Below, in pieces: positions 32,873-42,608 of a stretch of 64,000 nucleotides of DNA. Positions within the stretch are counted from its first letter, which is position 1; each line of letters begins with the position of its first letter. Position numbers and translations under genes: made by a program. Source of the stretch: Epiperipatus broadwayi (Eukaryota; Onychophora; Udeonychophora; Euonychophora; Peripatidae); assembly GCA_028023455.1 (NCBI GenBank), contig JAQFVV010012397.1, positions 1 through 64,000 on the forward strand. Direction: 5' to 3'. The notes beneath the pieces were generated by a model. The model did not search any database and was not told where the DNA came from. It saw only the letters and a program-made list of their open reading frames with translations.

Positions 32873-33013
32873 GTAGGCACTAGATAGGGATTTTATGCAC
32901 AAGCCTTCTGGCATCCATTGATTACTCTGGTTGGCACTACTGTATGGAGAATTTTGCCTTGTTTAATAACAATTATGTGCTAGTATGAGATAGTGATCAT
33001 GTGGTGTTTAGTG

Positions 33014-33025
33014 ATTTTTCCATTT
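33014..33025. repeat. 12-bp target duplication, right copy
   Basis: ATTTTTCCATTT, exact match to 31967-31978. Confidence 0.8.
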
Positions 33026-33377
33026 ACATGTATATTCTCTTGTTGCTAAAGATCCTGTTCGAGCCTTAAACAATAAACTACTTCCTTACTATTATCATAA
33101 ATTAACTGGCACCCAATGTTCTTCTTACTTCTATATATATTTAAACTCTTTTTACTCGACATACTAGTTCTCATCTCTCCAGCTCCGTATTCTTTATTAA
33201 TGCATCTATTTTTTTATATCCTTACTTACCACTATAACACTCAACAATTCTCCTAAAAAAATCATCCCACCTTTTATAAAAGTATACTGATATAAATTCT
33301 TTATCCAAATCATTTGCATACCGCATTACCTTTCTTGCCCATCTTGTTGCCTACCCTTTACTCATAACCCAATTAAA

Positions 33378-33541
33378 TACTATTTTGGCTATTCTTTTAT
33401 TATCCATAAACTGCAACCTACTAAATATTTTTATTTTACTTCTTTGCATCTCTCATATATACTATTTTGGCTATTCTTTTATTATCCATAAACTGCAACC
33501 TACTAAATATTTTTATTTTACTTCTTTGCATCTCTCATATA
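33378..33541. repeat. 82-bp tandem duplication in LINE remnant
   Basis: TACTATTTTGGCTATTC and the following bases are repeated with a period of 82 bp and almost no difference. Confidence 0.88.
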
Positions 33542-33570
33542 AAAACTTGACCATCCCATTTCTCCTTGAA

Positions 33571-33750
33571 TTGCCTCTTTTGCTGTCCATACCTCTGCAC
33601 CTAATGCATGTCTTCCTACTTCCCTTTGTACTTTCTCTAAGTAATCTAATACCCTTTTAATTGCCTCTTTTGCTGTCCATACCTCTGCACCTAATGCATG
33701 TCTTCCTACTTCCCTTTGTACTTTCTCTAAGTAATCTAATACCCTTTTAC
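33571..33750. repeat. 90-bp tandem duplication in LINE remnant
   Basis: TTGCCTCTTTTGCTGTCC starts each of two near-identical copies 90 bp apart. It duplicates the segment encoding RVLDYLEKVQREVGR. Confidence 0.88.
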
Positions 33751-33825
33751 TAACACATAATACATCATTACCATATGTTAACTATGCTACAACTCCCTTC
33801 CATACAATTGAGAGCAAAATCTTTG

Positions 33826-34034
33826 ACATGCAACTACATCTGGTGGCCTAAAATATATGCACTTTAAAAAATACATAAAAATGTGTGGTATATGTCAAGC
33901 AGAGGTTGCATTCGTGGCAAAGAATTATACATCATGGCCAAAGACAAACCTTAGGAGAAGTTTCATATAGACTACGCAGAATCAATCGCAGGAAAAGTAA
34001 CTTTAATAGTAGATATCATTCCATACATCTCATT
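33826..34034 (+). pseudogene. Gypsy integrase fragment, second half of finger and core start
   Basis: Reads YIWWPKI, CGICQ and, after a frameshift, FHIDYAESIAGKVTLIVDI, which hold the CxxC of the finger and the first catalytic Asp region of the integrase core. It completes the plus-strand gypsy cut at 31609. The rest of the core is replaced by the second ribozyme-bearing array. Confidence 0.72.
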
Positions 34035-34118
34035 CAAAACTTTATAGTGAGCTAATAAAGTAAAAGGTGGCTGCTGGAGGGTTGCATTGGATCCTAAGAT
34101 CTAGTTGTAGTGCTCTCA

Positions 34119-34180
34119 GATCCAAGGCTCCTCATTGATGAAAGCCACAATCTAGAAACTAGTCTGGGGATACTGAATGA
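34119..34180 (+). ncRNA. Hammerhead ribozyme-like core, unit R4
   Basis: Helix I CTCCTCA with TGGGGAT, outer ATCC with a weaker GAAT partner. Core TTGATGA (C to T at the first position), GAAACTAGTC at 34155-34164. Confidence 0.62.
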
Positions 34181-34560
34181 TTAGCTCTAGACAGGAATTT
34201 TATGCAAAAATCTTCTTGAATCCATTGATTACTCTGACTTGCACTGAGTGGCACTACTGTATGGAGAGTTTAGCCTCTGTGTAAATAGTTTGTGTAAATA
34301 TAAAGAATGGAGATTATGTGTTGTTTAGTGGTTTAATACTAATCTTGCACAATAGGATTATGGTGATTATAGTTATTAAAGAACCAAAGACACCAAAAAG
34401 TATGGAAGCTGAACTGAATTCATCTACACAACTATACAAGCTAATGAGCTTGAATTGAAAATATTCATTTTGGACTCAAAGCTTTATAGTTAGCTAATAA
34501 GGTAAAAGGTGGATGCTGGAGGGTTGCATTGGATCCTAAAAGTTAGATGCCAAGCTCTCA

Positions 34561-34622
34561 GATCCAAAGCTCACTACTGATGAAAGACACAAGCTAGAAA
34601 TTAGTCTGGGGATACTGGATGA
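34561..34622 (+). ncRNA. Hammerhead ribozyme-like core, unit R5
   Basis: CTGATGA intact at 34577-34583, helix II AGAC-ACAA-GCT partly paired, GAAATTAGTC at 34597-34606, with a U-G pair in helix III. Outer helix I ATCC with GGAT. Confidence 0.62.
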
Positions 34623-34971
34623 GTAGGCATTATGTAGGGATTTTATGCAAAAAGCTTCTTGCTCCATTGATTACTCTGGCTTGCACTGAATGGTGCTACT
34701 GTATAGAGAGTTTAGCCTCTGTGTAAACAGTTTGTCTAAACATTTTTAATGGTTTAATACTAATCCTGCCCAATAGGATTATGGTGATTGTGGTTATTAA
34801 GGAATCAAAGACACCAAAAAGTAAGGATGCTGAACTGAGTACAGATCTAATGAGTTTGAATTGAAAACATTACTGTTTTCATTTTGGACTCAAAGCTTTA
34901 TAATTAGCTAATAAGATAAAAAGTGGTAACTGAAGGTGCATTGGATCCTAAGATCTAGATGCAGTGCTCTT

Positions 34972-35032
34972 AGATCCAAGGTTCCTCACTAATGAAAACC
35001 ACAAGCTAAAACTAATTTGGAGATACTGGATG
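34972..35032 (+). ncRNA. Decayed hammerhead-like core, unit R6
   Basis: CTAATGA and AAAACTAATT replace the conserved CTGATGA and GAAACTAGTC, so this copy should be inactive. Outer ATCC/GGAT pairing remains. Confidence 0.55.
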
Positions 35033-35139
35033 AGTAGGTGCTAGATAGGGATTTTATGCAAAAACCTTCTTGAATCCAATGATTACTCTGGCTTGCACTG
35101 AATGGTGCTATTGTATGGAGTTTAGCCTCTTTATAAATA

Positions 35140-35378
35140 TAATGGTAGAACTTCTTGATTGTAAATATGCCAGCCAACACTTCCTTACCAACATGACTGT
35201 AATTCTTTTCAGTCAATGTCAGGACTCTCAAGGCATAAATGATTGAACATTCTACTCTGAAACGTGGGTGGAAAATAACACTGATACCATATTCAGATGC
35301 ATAAGTCGTTACAACAAAATCCAAATCACTGTTATAATGGACCAATAAACTTTCTGAAGTTAACATCTCTTTTGCCAT
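35140..35378 (-). pseudogene. Gypsy RNase H fragment, minus strand
   Basis: Reads SLLVHYNSDLDFVVTTYASEYGISVIF, KNYSHVGKEVLAGIFTIKKFYHYIY. These match the T-D/Y-A-S-x-Y-G-I-G start of gypsy RNase H, with the catalytic Asp changed to Tyr, and the E-K-E-A region. It is cut by the array on its C-terminal side. Confidence 0.8.
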
Positions 35379-35499
35379 ATTAAATGTTTTTTCATGCTCA
35401 CTCCTCTGGGTCCAACATTGTTTCTTTTTAAAAAGTTGACATAATGGAAATAGTGTGCTTTTTCTTTTATAAAATTCTCATATAAATTTAAGAATCCTA

Positions 35500-35592
35500 A
35501 AAATGCTTGCACCTTTTTCATATTTCTAGGCTTAACAACGTTCTTAAAATGCTTGCACCTTTTTCATATTTCTAGGCTTAACTACGTTCTTA
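35500..35592. repeat. 46-bp tandem duplication in gypsy remnant
   Basis: AAAATGCTTGCACC and following bases are repeated once, immediately adjacent. Confidence 0.85.
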
Positions 35593-35730
35593 ATAGCCTT
35601 AATTTTATTTGGATCTGGAAACTGAACCTGAACGTTTATAACATTTTTGAAAATTTTATATTTCTTTTGTAGACCAAATACATTTGCTAACATTTATTTT
35701 TACTTTTGTCCTTGCTAATTTGAGCAGACT

Positions 35731-35778
35731 AAATCCACCTGGTTTTTAATTACAAAATCCACCTGGTTTTTAATTACA
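35731..35778. repeat. 24-bp tandem duplication in gypsy remnant
   Basis: AAATCCACCTGG and following bases occur twice, 24 bp apart. Confidence 0.85.
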
Positions 35779-36769
35779 ATTCTGTTGCATCTTTACTCAA
35801 AATGTTATATAGATATAGAATTACATCATTCGTGGATCTAAACAACATAACTATCTTTGCCTGGAAAACATTAGGGACAATATATATATACCATAAGGCA
35901 ATTTATTACATTTAAATAATCTCTTAAAATAGTCAATGTTAACAACTCCGCTGTATTTTTCGTTACAGAAATCTGATGAAAAGCTAGTTCCAGATTTATC
36001 TTTGCAAAATAATTAGCCTCTGTAATAATGCCAGTACTTTGCAGAAATTAGGTACTAGATACGACCCTATCTTTATATATTTACTGATGATCATCCTATA
36101 ATCACCACATAAGCACAGAGTTCCATCTGGCATTTATGTAACTATCAGCTTAATCCATATCAAATCTTCCATCACCATTAAGATCCCTTTAGTGACCAGC
36201 TCATTTAAAGTTTTTTCTATCTTCTCTCTTAAAGCAAACAGAACTTTTCAAGCCTTCAAATAATCAGTTCCACATTACTTATTAATTCCACATTTATTGG
36301 TTTCACTCTTAATTCTGCTAATCCAGGCTTGAACAATTCTAGATATCTTCTTTTCATAAGGGTTTCCATGTTGGCCATCTTTAATATATTCAGTCTTATA
36401 GTCAAAGATTCAAACTAAATTCTACACAGCAACAGACTCACATCTTTATTTACTATGTGCAATACAAGGGATTTCCACCTAGAGTTCAATTTAATAGAAA
36501 ATATTACCCTGCTCCAAATATTAATCTTATTTTCATTTATATTTGTTACAATCTCATCCATCTTTTTAATACAAATTTTTTTTAATGGCTGTCATTAATC
36601 CAAATCCAATCGTTGTGTGACATTAAGGACAAATTTCTAACTAACTTCCATTGTTACCCATTTATCACTAACTACTACTTCTAGGAGTATATGATCCATG
36701 GTTTTGTTATTTACTTTCATTTCTAATTTCTTGTGCTCCACTTCTGCCCCAAATTTGTAATCCGAATTT

Positions 36770-37560
36770 TTTTAAAGCGATTTTCAATCTTTAAAATGAC
36801 AAATAGCAGCTAAGTGACCTCTAGTATCACAAATTCTGTATATTTTTTCCTTATGCTTACAGTTTATGTTTATATGTCCAGCTTTATCACAACAATAACA
36901 CATTTATGCATTTTTTCTTATGTATATTAAAAAACTGAACATCCCCTTTAGGTTTTTCACTGATAAACAAAATCCCTTTCCAAAGGTTGCAATGCTGTAA
37001 TTTTCTGAAGATTTATACAACACAAACTTCTGAGCTACGCTATTCTCTATTGCCATTTTGTAGATTAAATCCTGATCACATAGTAAGACTTTTCTAAAAT
37101 GATTATCAGACATAATATATAAAAACTTTCCAGCAGAGAATCATTTATCTCTGGGCCAAAATCACACATCTCTAACCAAACTGCAAAAGGGACATACCAT
37201 ATAAAAACTGTTCCAGCAGGTAATCATTTATCTTTGGGACAAAATCACAATCTTTGGTCAATCTGCATAAGGAAAATTATAATCAACATATTTCTCTTAT
37301 GGCAACTGCTTTCTACTTCGTAATCTAAGTTGCACTACCCATTTTGAAAGGTTTGGTGCATAAATTTGTACATGTTCTCCATATGGAATGTTCACAAGGC
37401 ATCTTGGGTAAGCTATTAGCCAACTGTGTTACATCCTGTCTTATTGGAATACATAGTTTTTCCATTAGACTGCTTTATTTATGTTGACCTCTCATATTAT
37501 AGCATTTACTCTGCCATTTTCAAATTTTCCCATTCCCACTGTATCCAAACTGTCAATTGT
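36770..37560 (-). pseudogene. Gypsy gag remnant with zinc knuckles, minus strand
   Basis: Near 36800-36900 the frame reads CYCCDKAGHININC (complete CCHC knuckle) followed by ICDTRGHLAAIC, in which the first Cys of the second knuckle is Tyr. Upstream, capsid-like pieces (HFRKVLLCDQDLIYKM, EHVQIY) are spread over several frames. An 82-bp imperfect tandem duplication lies at 37118-37275. Mag-like gypsy elements have this two-knuckle layout. Confidence 0.72.
37118..37275. repeat. 82-bp imperfect tandem duplication
   Basis: TATAAAAACT(T/G)TCCAGCAG begins each copy. The copies have diverged more than the other short duplications nearby. Confidence 0.75.
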
Positions 37561-37599
37561 TCCACTCTGCTGTGTCTGAGGATTTAATATATAACTAGT

Positions 37600-38759
37600 C
37601 AGACTATGAACATAATTGGCATCAGTACAACTTTGTTAGTTACATTTATTTCTTTATTAACAAACAATTAAGGAAGCAAATTAAAATATTAATTAGTTAT
37701 TCGAAGTAATGCACAACTCACTTAATACAAGCATTGTTCCCCAAGTGGGTAGCATTCATTCTCAAAAAAATAAAGCAATAATAACTCAGTATGCCTTGTT
37801 TCTGTCAGCACAATTTATCAACTAAAAGTCTTCATTTCCATTGAGCTGCACTGAAGACTTCTTTTTTGCTTTACATCTTCATTAAGTGTTTTTCACCACA
37901 ATAGGAGAGGCCAGTTGCTTTAAAACAGACATACTGACGTATTAGACATCTAATCAAACATTGCAAATAGTAATAGTTGAAATGGTTAAAGTCATTTAAT
38001 GTACATTATTCTGTATAGCTTTAATAATGATGTATATTAATTTTTAAAATAAAAAATCTTCCAAGTTTAAATTCAATTTAGTTATATATTTCCTCTCCTA
38101 TTTATAATTTTTTTTTAAAAAAATATTAGTTCTATTGTTATAAAAGTCAATGCAAATAAATTGAAAAAAAACTACTTTTATTTATTAAAACGAAGGATGA
38201 AAATAATGTGTCCACAACAATTTTTTTCATAACATATTATTTTTTGGCATTGATAAACTAGCCCTCAAATTCACTGTCATAAATAATATATATATATATA
38301 TATAACTATTGGAAGTGTTAGTTATACTAAACATACTGTATTGACAGCATTACAATTGCATAGTAATGAAACTAATTAAAAATACATATGAACTTAAAAT
38401 ATAAGAAAATATAGTAACAATAATTGACTTTATATGAAGAAAATAATTTGTTACATATTTTTGTCACAGCAAAATTATTAATTGGAAAAAGGTTCAAGAT
38501 TTGTAAAGCAATGTAGTTTCTTGGAAATATGTCTATTCATTGTAACTAAAAAAAAAAAAAAAAATCATTTAATATAATTAGATAGATAACCAAACAAAAA
38601 ATGGAAATAGAATTATATTTTAACGCTTGATCAAAAATATTTTTGTTTTTTGATTTAATTTTTATTCTATGTTTTGCTTATATTGGATGAGAAATAATTT
38701 ATTATCAATTTAAGGAAAAAATATTTTTTTCTTTGTTTGATTAAAGTAAAATTTTGATT
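37600..38759. other. AT-rich sequence, no gene seen
   Basis: Contains an (AT)n run near 38289-38304 and an A17 run near 38550. No coding or repeat family recognised. Confidence 0.5.
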
Positions 38760-38767
38760 GGATAGAG
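38760..38767. repeat. hAT target duplication, left
   Basis: GGATAGAG, identical to 40292-40299. Confidence 0.92.
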
Positions 38768-40291
38768 CAGCGTTTCCCAACCTGTGGTACGCGTACCACT
38801 GGTGGTACGCGAGTTGCTGGTTGGTGGTACGCGAAAAATAATCAATAATGGCAGACATAAAAAAAATCAAATCATAAAAATATCATAGAAACGTTTTTTC
38901 CTATAATTCATAAAAATTATTTTAATTAATAATATTATACAGTAAAGTTGTTAATATGTACAGTCGATGATCGAAAATCCAGCAATCGATATCGTTTTTT
39001 TGAAGTGCATTTTTAAATTTAGCCGTTAGCCATTAGTAACTTGAGATATTGCCACCACTGTTGTCATGGTGCTGCTCTCTTGTTCACTTCCCCGCGCGGC
39101 TTACAAGTGACAGGTTATTGTTTGTGATTGTATCGTCTTTGTTTATTAAAATTTATTGATCCCCATATAACCCGCTTATTCGAATTTACAAGAAGGACAG
39201 TTTTTTTTTTTGAAGACAATTCTTTTGATCTTTCTTCGAAATTGTATGATTTTGGTTGGCTTCATTCAGGTGATTGCATATTTAACTGATATTTTTTTGC
39301 AAATAAATAACTTAAATTTGACACCTCAGAACAACTCGATAACGATCTTTAATGTTAATGATAAAATTGAAAATATGATTAAGAAATTAGATTTTTGGAA
39401 GCAGTGTATTGAAAACAATCAACCGAAAGTATTCAAAACTCTACATATTTTTTTGTTTGAAAATAAGGTTAGTCTGTCTCAAGATATACGAGAAAATATA
39501 ATAGCACATTTAACAGGATTAAAATTGTCTTTAATGGAATATTTTGCAAAACCCCGAAAACACAAATGATAAGTGGATTTCAAACCCCTTCTATGAAGAA
39601 CATTTAGAAAAAGCTTCATCATTATCAATAAAAGAGAAAGAAAATTTAATAGAATTATCGACACAATCTAATTAATTTTGGTTAAACATTAAAGATTATG
39701 AACAACTTTCTGAGAAACCTCTTAAATTATTATTACCATTTACTAGTATGAAATTAGTAGAGAAAGAGCTTTTTCTTCATATATTTAAAAAAAAAAAAGT
39801 ATTGAAACAAATTGAATGCAGCTGTAGACTTAAAGGTATACCTCACATCTTTTGAACCAAATTTCAAAAAATTATGTTTTTCGAAACAAGCACAAGGATC
39901 TCATTAAATTTATTTTATAAAAATATTTGATTATGATAAAATATATTAATTGGTTTTTTATAATTTTGTGTTTTTATTAAAACCATTTATTAGTAAACGA
40001 AATATGACAAAATAGTAGATAAATATGAAACTTTGAACAAACACACACACACATATATATATGTTACAGTGAATTTATATTTTTAGTGAGTTTATAATCG
40101 TTTAAGCGTGTTTCAATGTAATTTGTCTCATTGTGATGTGAATACATGGTCACCCTATAATATTTATAATGCAAATAAAATAACACACTCGCAATAAATT
40201 TCACAAAATACAATCATTTTTACGAAGTGGTACAATTTAGCGTGATGTACTACCAAGTGGTACGCGAGCCAAAAAAGGTTGGGAAACGCTG
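38768..40291 (+). mobile_element. hAT DNA transposon, ZBED/Charlie-like, internally deleted
   Basis: Terminal inverted repeats CAGCGTTTCCCAACCT and AGGTTGGGAAACGCTG, with repeated GGTACGCG subterminal motifs at both ends, flanked by the exact 8-bp duplication GGATAGAG. The 1,524-bp copy keeps only the C-terminal third of a transposase, so it cannot move itself. Autonomous members usually exceed 2.5 kb. Confidence 0.93.
39210..39905 (+). pseudogene. hAT transposase C-terminal remnant
   Basis: 39210-39569 reads LAYLTDIF-like AYLTDIFLQINNLNL and IIAHLTGLKLSLMEYF. After a frameshift the text goes on with WISNPFYEEH, KENLIELST, an in-frame TAA, LSEKPLKLLLPFTSM (start of the hAT dimerisation domain) and CFSKQAQGSH near 39880. 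The zinc-finger BED domain and most of the catalytic domain are missing. The layout fits ZBED5/SCAND3-type transposases. Confidence 0.85.
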
Positions 40292-40299
40292 GGATAGAG
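40292..40299. repeat. hAT target duplication, right
   Basis: GGATAGAG, exact partner of 38760-38767. Confidence 0.92.
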
Positions 40300-40604
40300 G
40301 GATCATCTGTTGTTGTGAGGGAGTATATAGCTAAGTGTTGTTAGAACCACTCTCTCTTGTTTATTGTTAAAACCATTCTGGTATTCCAAGTCAAGATACT
40401 TGTTTTGGTGCCTTTAACTCAGTGTACCTGCCCAAGATACTATTATTTTTACTGTTTGCAGAAGTTGATCTGGGAGCAATTATAGCCAAAGAACTGTTAA
40501 TTGCCAGCATTCTATGATAACAAAATGAAACTAAGAAGAATGCAGTGCTAAAAACCCCAGTATATCCCAATCTGAAATCTAGATCATGTAAACCTTTTGT
40601 GGAA

Positions 40605-40856
40605 AAATCACCTATTGCTGAAATATGGGGAGAAAATAAGTGGCAGCCCTCCTGTAGAAAATTACTTGTTGTTTCTCTATGGGGAAAAAAGAAATGGCAG
40701 CCCTTCGTGGAAAAATCACCTGTTACCTGTCTATGGGGAAAGAAGAGGTGCTCGGCCTCCTATGGAAGATCGTCTATTACCTCCTGAAAAAAATGATAGT
40801 CAACCTACAAGAAATCACCTGTTGCTTGTCGGTGGGGAAAAGATGATGGTCAACTT
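40605..40856. repeat. Minisatellite, about five 46-54 bp units
   Basis: Units start around GGAAAAATCACCTGTT and end TATGGGGAAA...GGCAGCCC, at about 40611, 40659, 40709, 40763 and 40809. Units differ by several bases and small indels. The frames through it are open but repetitive, and I do not call a protein. Confidence 0.8.
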
Positions 40857-40859
40857 ATA

Positions 40860-42460
40860 AGACCTATGTTGTTATGCCTGTCAGAACAACAATTACCTTT
40901 ATCTGCAATGAATATATTAAGAATTTAATATTTGTCAATTATTCATGTATATCCATTAAATAATGTCCAAATCTTCCTCAACATAGTGGCATGAAATTTT
41001 ATAAGACCAGACTAATCTAATTAACAAATGATTTTTGGGCAAGATAAAATTTTATTTCATTTATTATTTTAATAATTAAAATGTCAATCGTTGTTAGCTG
41101 AGAGGTCATCGCAGCCACCTTGCAAGCAAGTAGTTGGTTGCAGATGGTTGTGGGTTCGCGTCCCGGCCAATGCTATGACATATGAAAAAAAAATATCATA
41201 AACCATGAGAATTTATTATTAATTAAACTTAAAAGTAATTTTCCATTGTATTAATTTTATAATATCAATTCAGATTTAATGTTACATGTGTGTTTTAAAT
41301 ATATATGTATAAGGTGTTTAATTAAATAAATTTGTTTTTTATTGTTAAAATACATTTACTACATGTGTGTACAGGCAATTAAGTTTACACTTTATAATTA
41401 TTCTTTTGAATTTGTACTTTAACTCTTTGCATGATCGATTCGTTTAAAAATGAAGTGGCTTGATGTCACTCTAAATTGGTCACTTTTCGTACTACGATTA
41501 CAATTTTGTGCTTGTTTTAAAGAGTAAAAAAAGTTCTGTAAGATGCCGCCCTCTCTTGAATTATTTTACAAGTAAAAAATCAATAAAAATGATGTTATAT
41601 GTCAAACAAAGAAAAAAATAACACCTCTTCTTAAATCTGATTGGCTTAAATCTGATTGTCAACAAAGGAAATGACTGCCAAAAAGTAAAGAGTTATGAAC
41701 TGTTTTTGTTTTAGTTCGAAAATGATAAACGAATGTTTTAGACCATTTTAACAGTATTTTTTGACAAATTATAAATTATTTTGATAAAATATGCTAAAAA
41801 TAAATATTATTTTAGAAAAATAGTTAAGATTTTTGTAAGAATTATTTATTTATTGCAACATACTTATCACAACATAAAAATGGGAAGAAATCATGATGTC
41901 AGCAAATCTTGTTGGTTGGCGAGTGACTTTCCTTTTAATTTTGGCCGCTATCGAATATTTTTCTAATTATAAATCAAAATTTATTTTTGAAAAAACTTTC
42001 GTTCACTTTCATAATCTGACAAATTATTAATATATTTTTTACAAATGAAACTAAAGTGAATATAATATTAAAATATGAATATATTTTGACAATTGACTTT
42101 GTTAATTGATACTTCAGTTTGTGAATTGGCCAATTAAAAGTTTTGACTTTTACCTCACTCAGCCAATAATATAATTAGCGGTTAAAAGGTTAAATGAAAG
42201 TTATGAGGAGTACAGAAGTAACCAACAGTAGAGGAATGTACAGATAGATCTAAATCTACTCATTAGTCATATAATATCATTTCTTAATTAGAAATGGTGA
42301 TTAGGTGTAATTCATAACCCTATAAAGATATTGTTTGACTGATGAAATATACTAGTTGTAGATTGATAATAATGATGATAGTGTTAGATTGTTCCACTAA
42401 ATGTAGTAAATGAAATAGTTATGACTAAATAAAATATAGCTGTTAAATGGGCAACCAGCA
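40860..42460. other. AT-rich sequence with one tRNA-like segment
   Basis: Besides the tRNA-like stretch at 41088-41170 and a short AAATCTGATTG repeat near 41633, nothing is recognised. Confidence 0.5.
41088..41170 (+). tRNA. tRNA-like segment or SINE head (decayed)
   Basis: A box TAGCTGAGAGG, D stem GCTG/CAGC, B box GGTTCGCGTCC (one base off), and a partly paired acceptor stem. The anticodon arm does not fold into a clean 5-bp stem, so this is more likely a tRNA-derived SINE head or pseudogene than a working tRNA. Confidence 0.45.
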
Positions 42461-42604
42461 CATGGTTAATTTAAATATAAATGATCCCCTTCCTATTCCT
42501 AGTATATTATTTGAGTTCCACTACTGAATAAGTAAAAATTACCCCTATCCATACTGTGAGTAAATATATATCAATATGTTAATCTTAATACATTTTTTTT
42601 AGCA
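42461..42604. repeat. 144-bp host repeat, first copy
   Basis: Begins CATGGTTAATTTAAATA and ends TTTAGCA. A diverged second copy begins at 50800, directly after element 2, so element 2 lies at the junction of two tandem host units. Confidence 0.8.
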
Positions 42605-42608
42605 CATG

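Larger units (their letters stand above)
31979..33013 (-). mobile_element. Retrozyme-like insertion: three hammerhead units, one inverted
   Basis: A 1,035-bp insertion bounded by a 12-bp direct duplication. It holds two units in direct tandem on the minus strand (spacing 444 bp) and then a partial unit in inverted orientation from about 32762. No protein is encoded. Every unit contains a hammerhead-like core. Small non-autonomous retroelements with tandem units, type I hammerheads and target duplications of about this size are known in animals as retrozymes and are thought to use Penelope-like enzymes. That identity is inferred here from structure. Confidence 0.72.
33026..33810 (-). pseudogene. 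LINE C-terminal region
   Basis: Reads VLDYLEKVQREVGRHALGA, then EAIQGEMGWSSF, FYKRWDDFFRRI and, near 33060-33170, YRSKKNIGCQLIYDNS. These are the usual ordered motifs downstream of the reverse transcriptase in CR1/RTE-like LINEs (LEK-Q-GR-LG, GELGW, YDNS). Two short tandem duplications (33378-33541 and 33571-33750) and stops disrupt it. The reverse transcriptase part is not present. Confidence 0.75.
31610..33825 (-). mobile_element. LINE 3' end inserted in gypsy, itself interrupted
   Basis: Minus-strand LINE C-terminal coding sequence in two parts (33026-33810 and 31690-31966), separated by the ribozyme-bearing insertion. It divides the gypsy integrase between LHRGHPSIVR and YIWWPKI, so it arrived after the gypsy. 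Its own target duplication is not visible. Exact ends are uncertain by tens of bases. Confidence 0.72.
34035..35140 (+). mobile_element. Second retrozyme-like array, three direct units
   Basis: Three plus-strand units with core spacings of 442 and about 411 bp, each starting near GGTGGCTGCTGG/GGTGGATGCTGG and homologous to those at 31979-33013. The third is the most decayed. The array lies between a plus-strand integrase fragment and a minus-strand gypsy RNase H. No target duplication could be read. Confidence 0.7.
35400..36420 (-). pseudogene. Gypsy reverse transcriptase remnant, minus strand
   Basis: Broken reading with IVTYMPDGTLCLCGDYR near 36110-36160 (the conserved K-x-D-G-x-x-R-x-C-x-D-Y motif) and, near 35500-35640, FPDPNKIKAIKNVVKPRN and QAFLGFLNLYENFI. 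The catalytic YxDD box is not readable. Same element as 35140 and 36770-37560. Confidence 0.75.

Noticed and set aside
42332-42360. CTGATGA near 42340 as another hammerhead core
   Set aside because: No GAAAC/GTC partner follows and no helix I can be formed.
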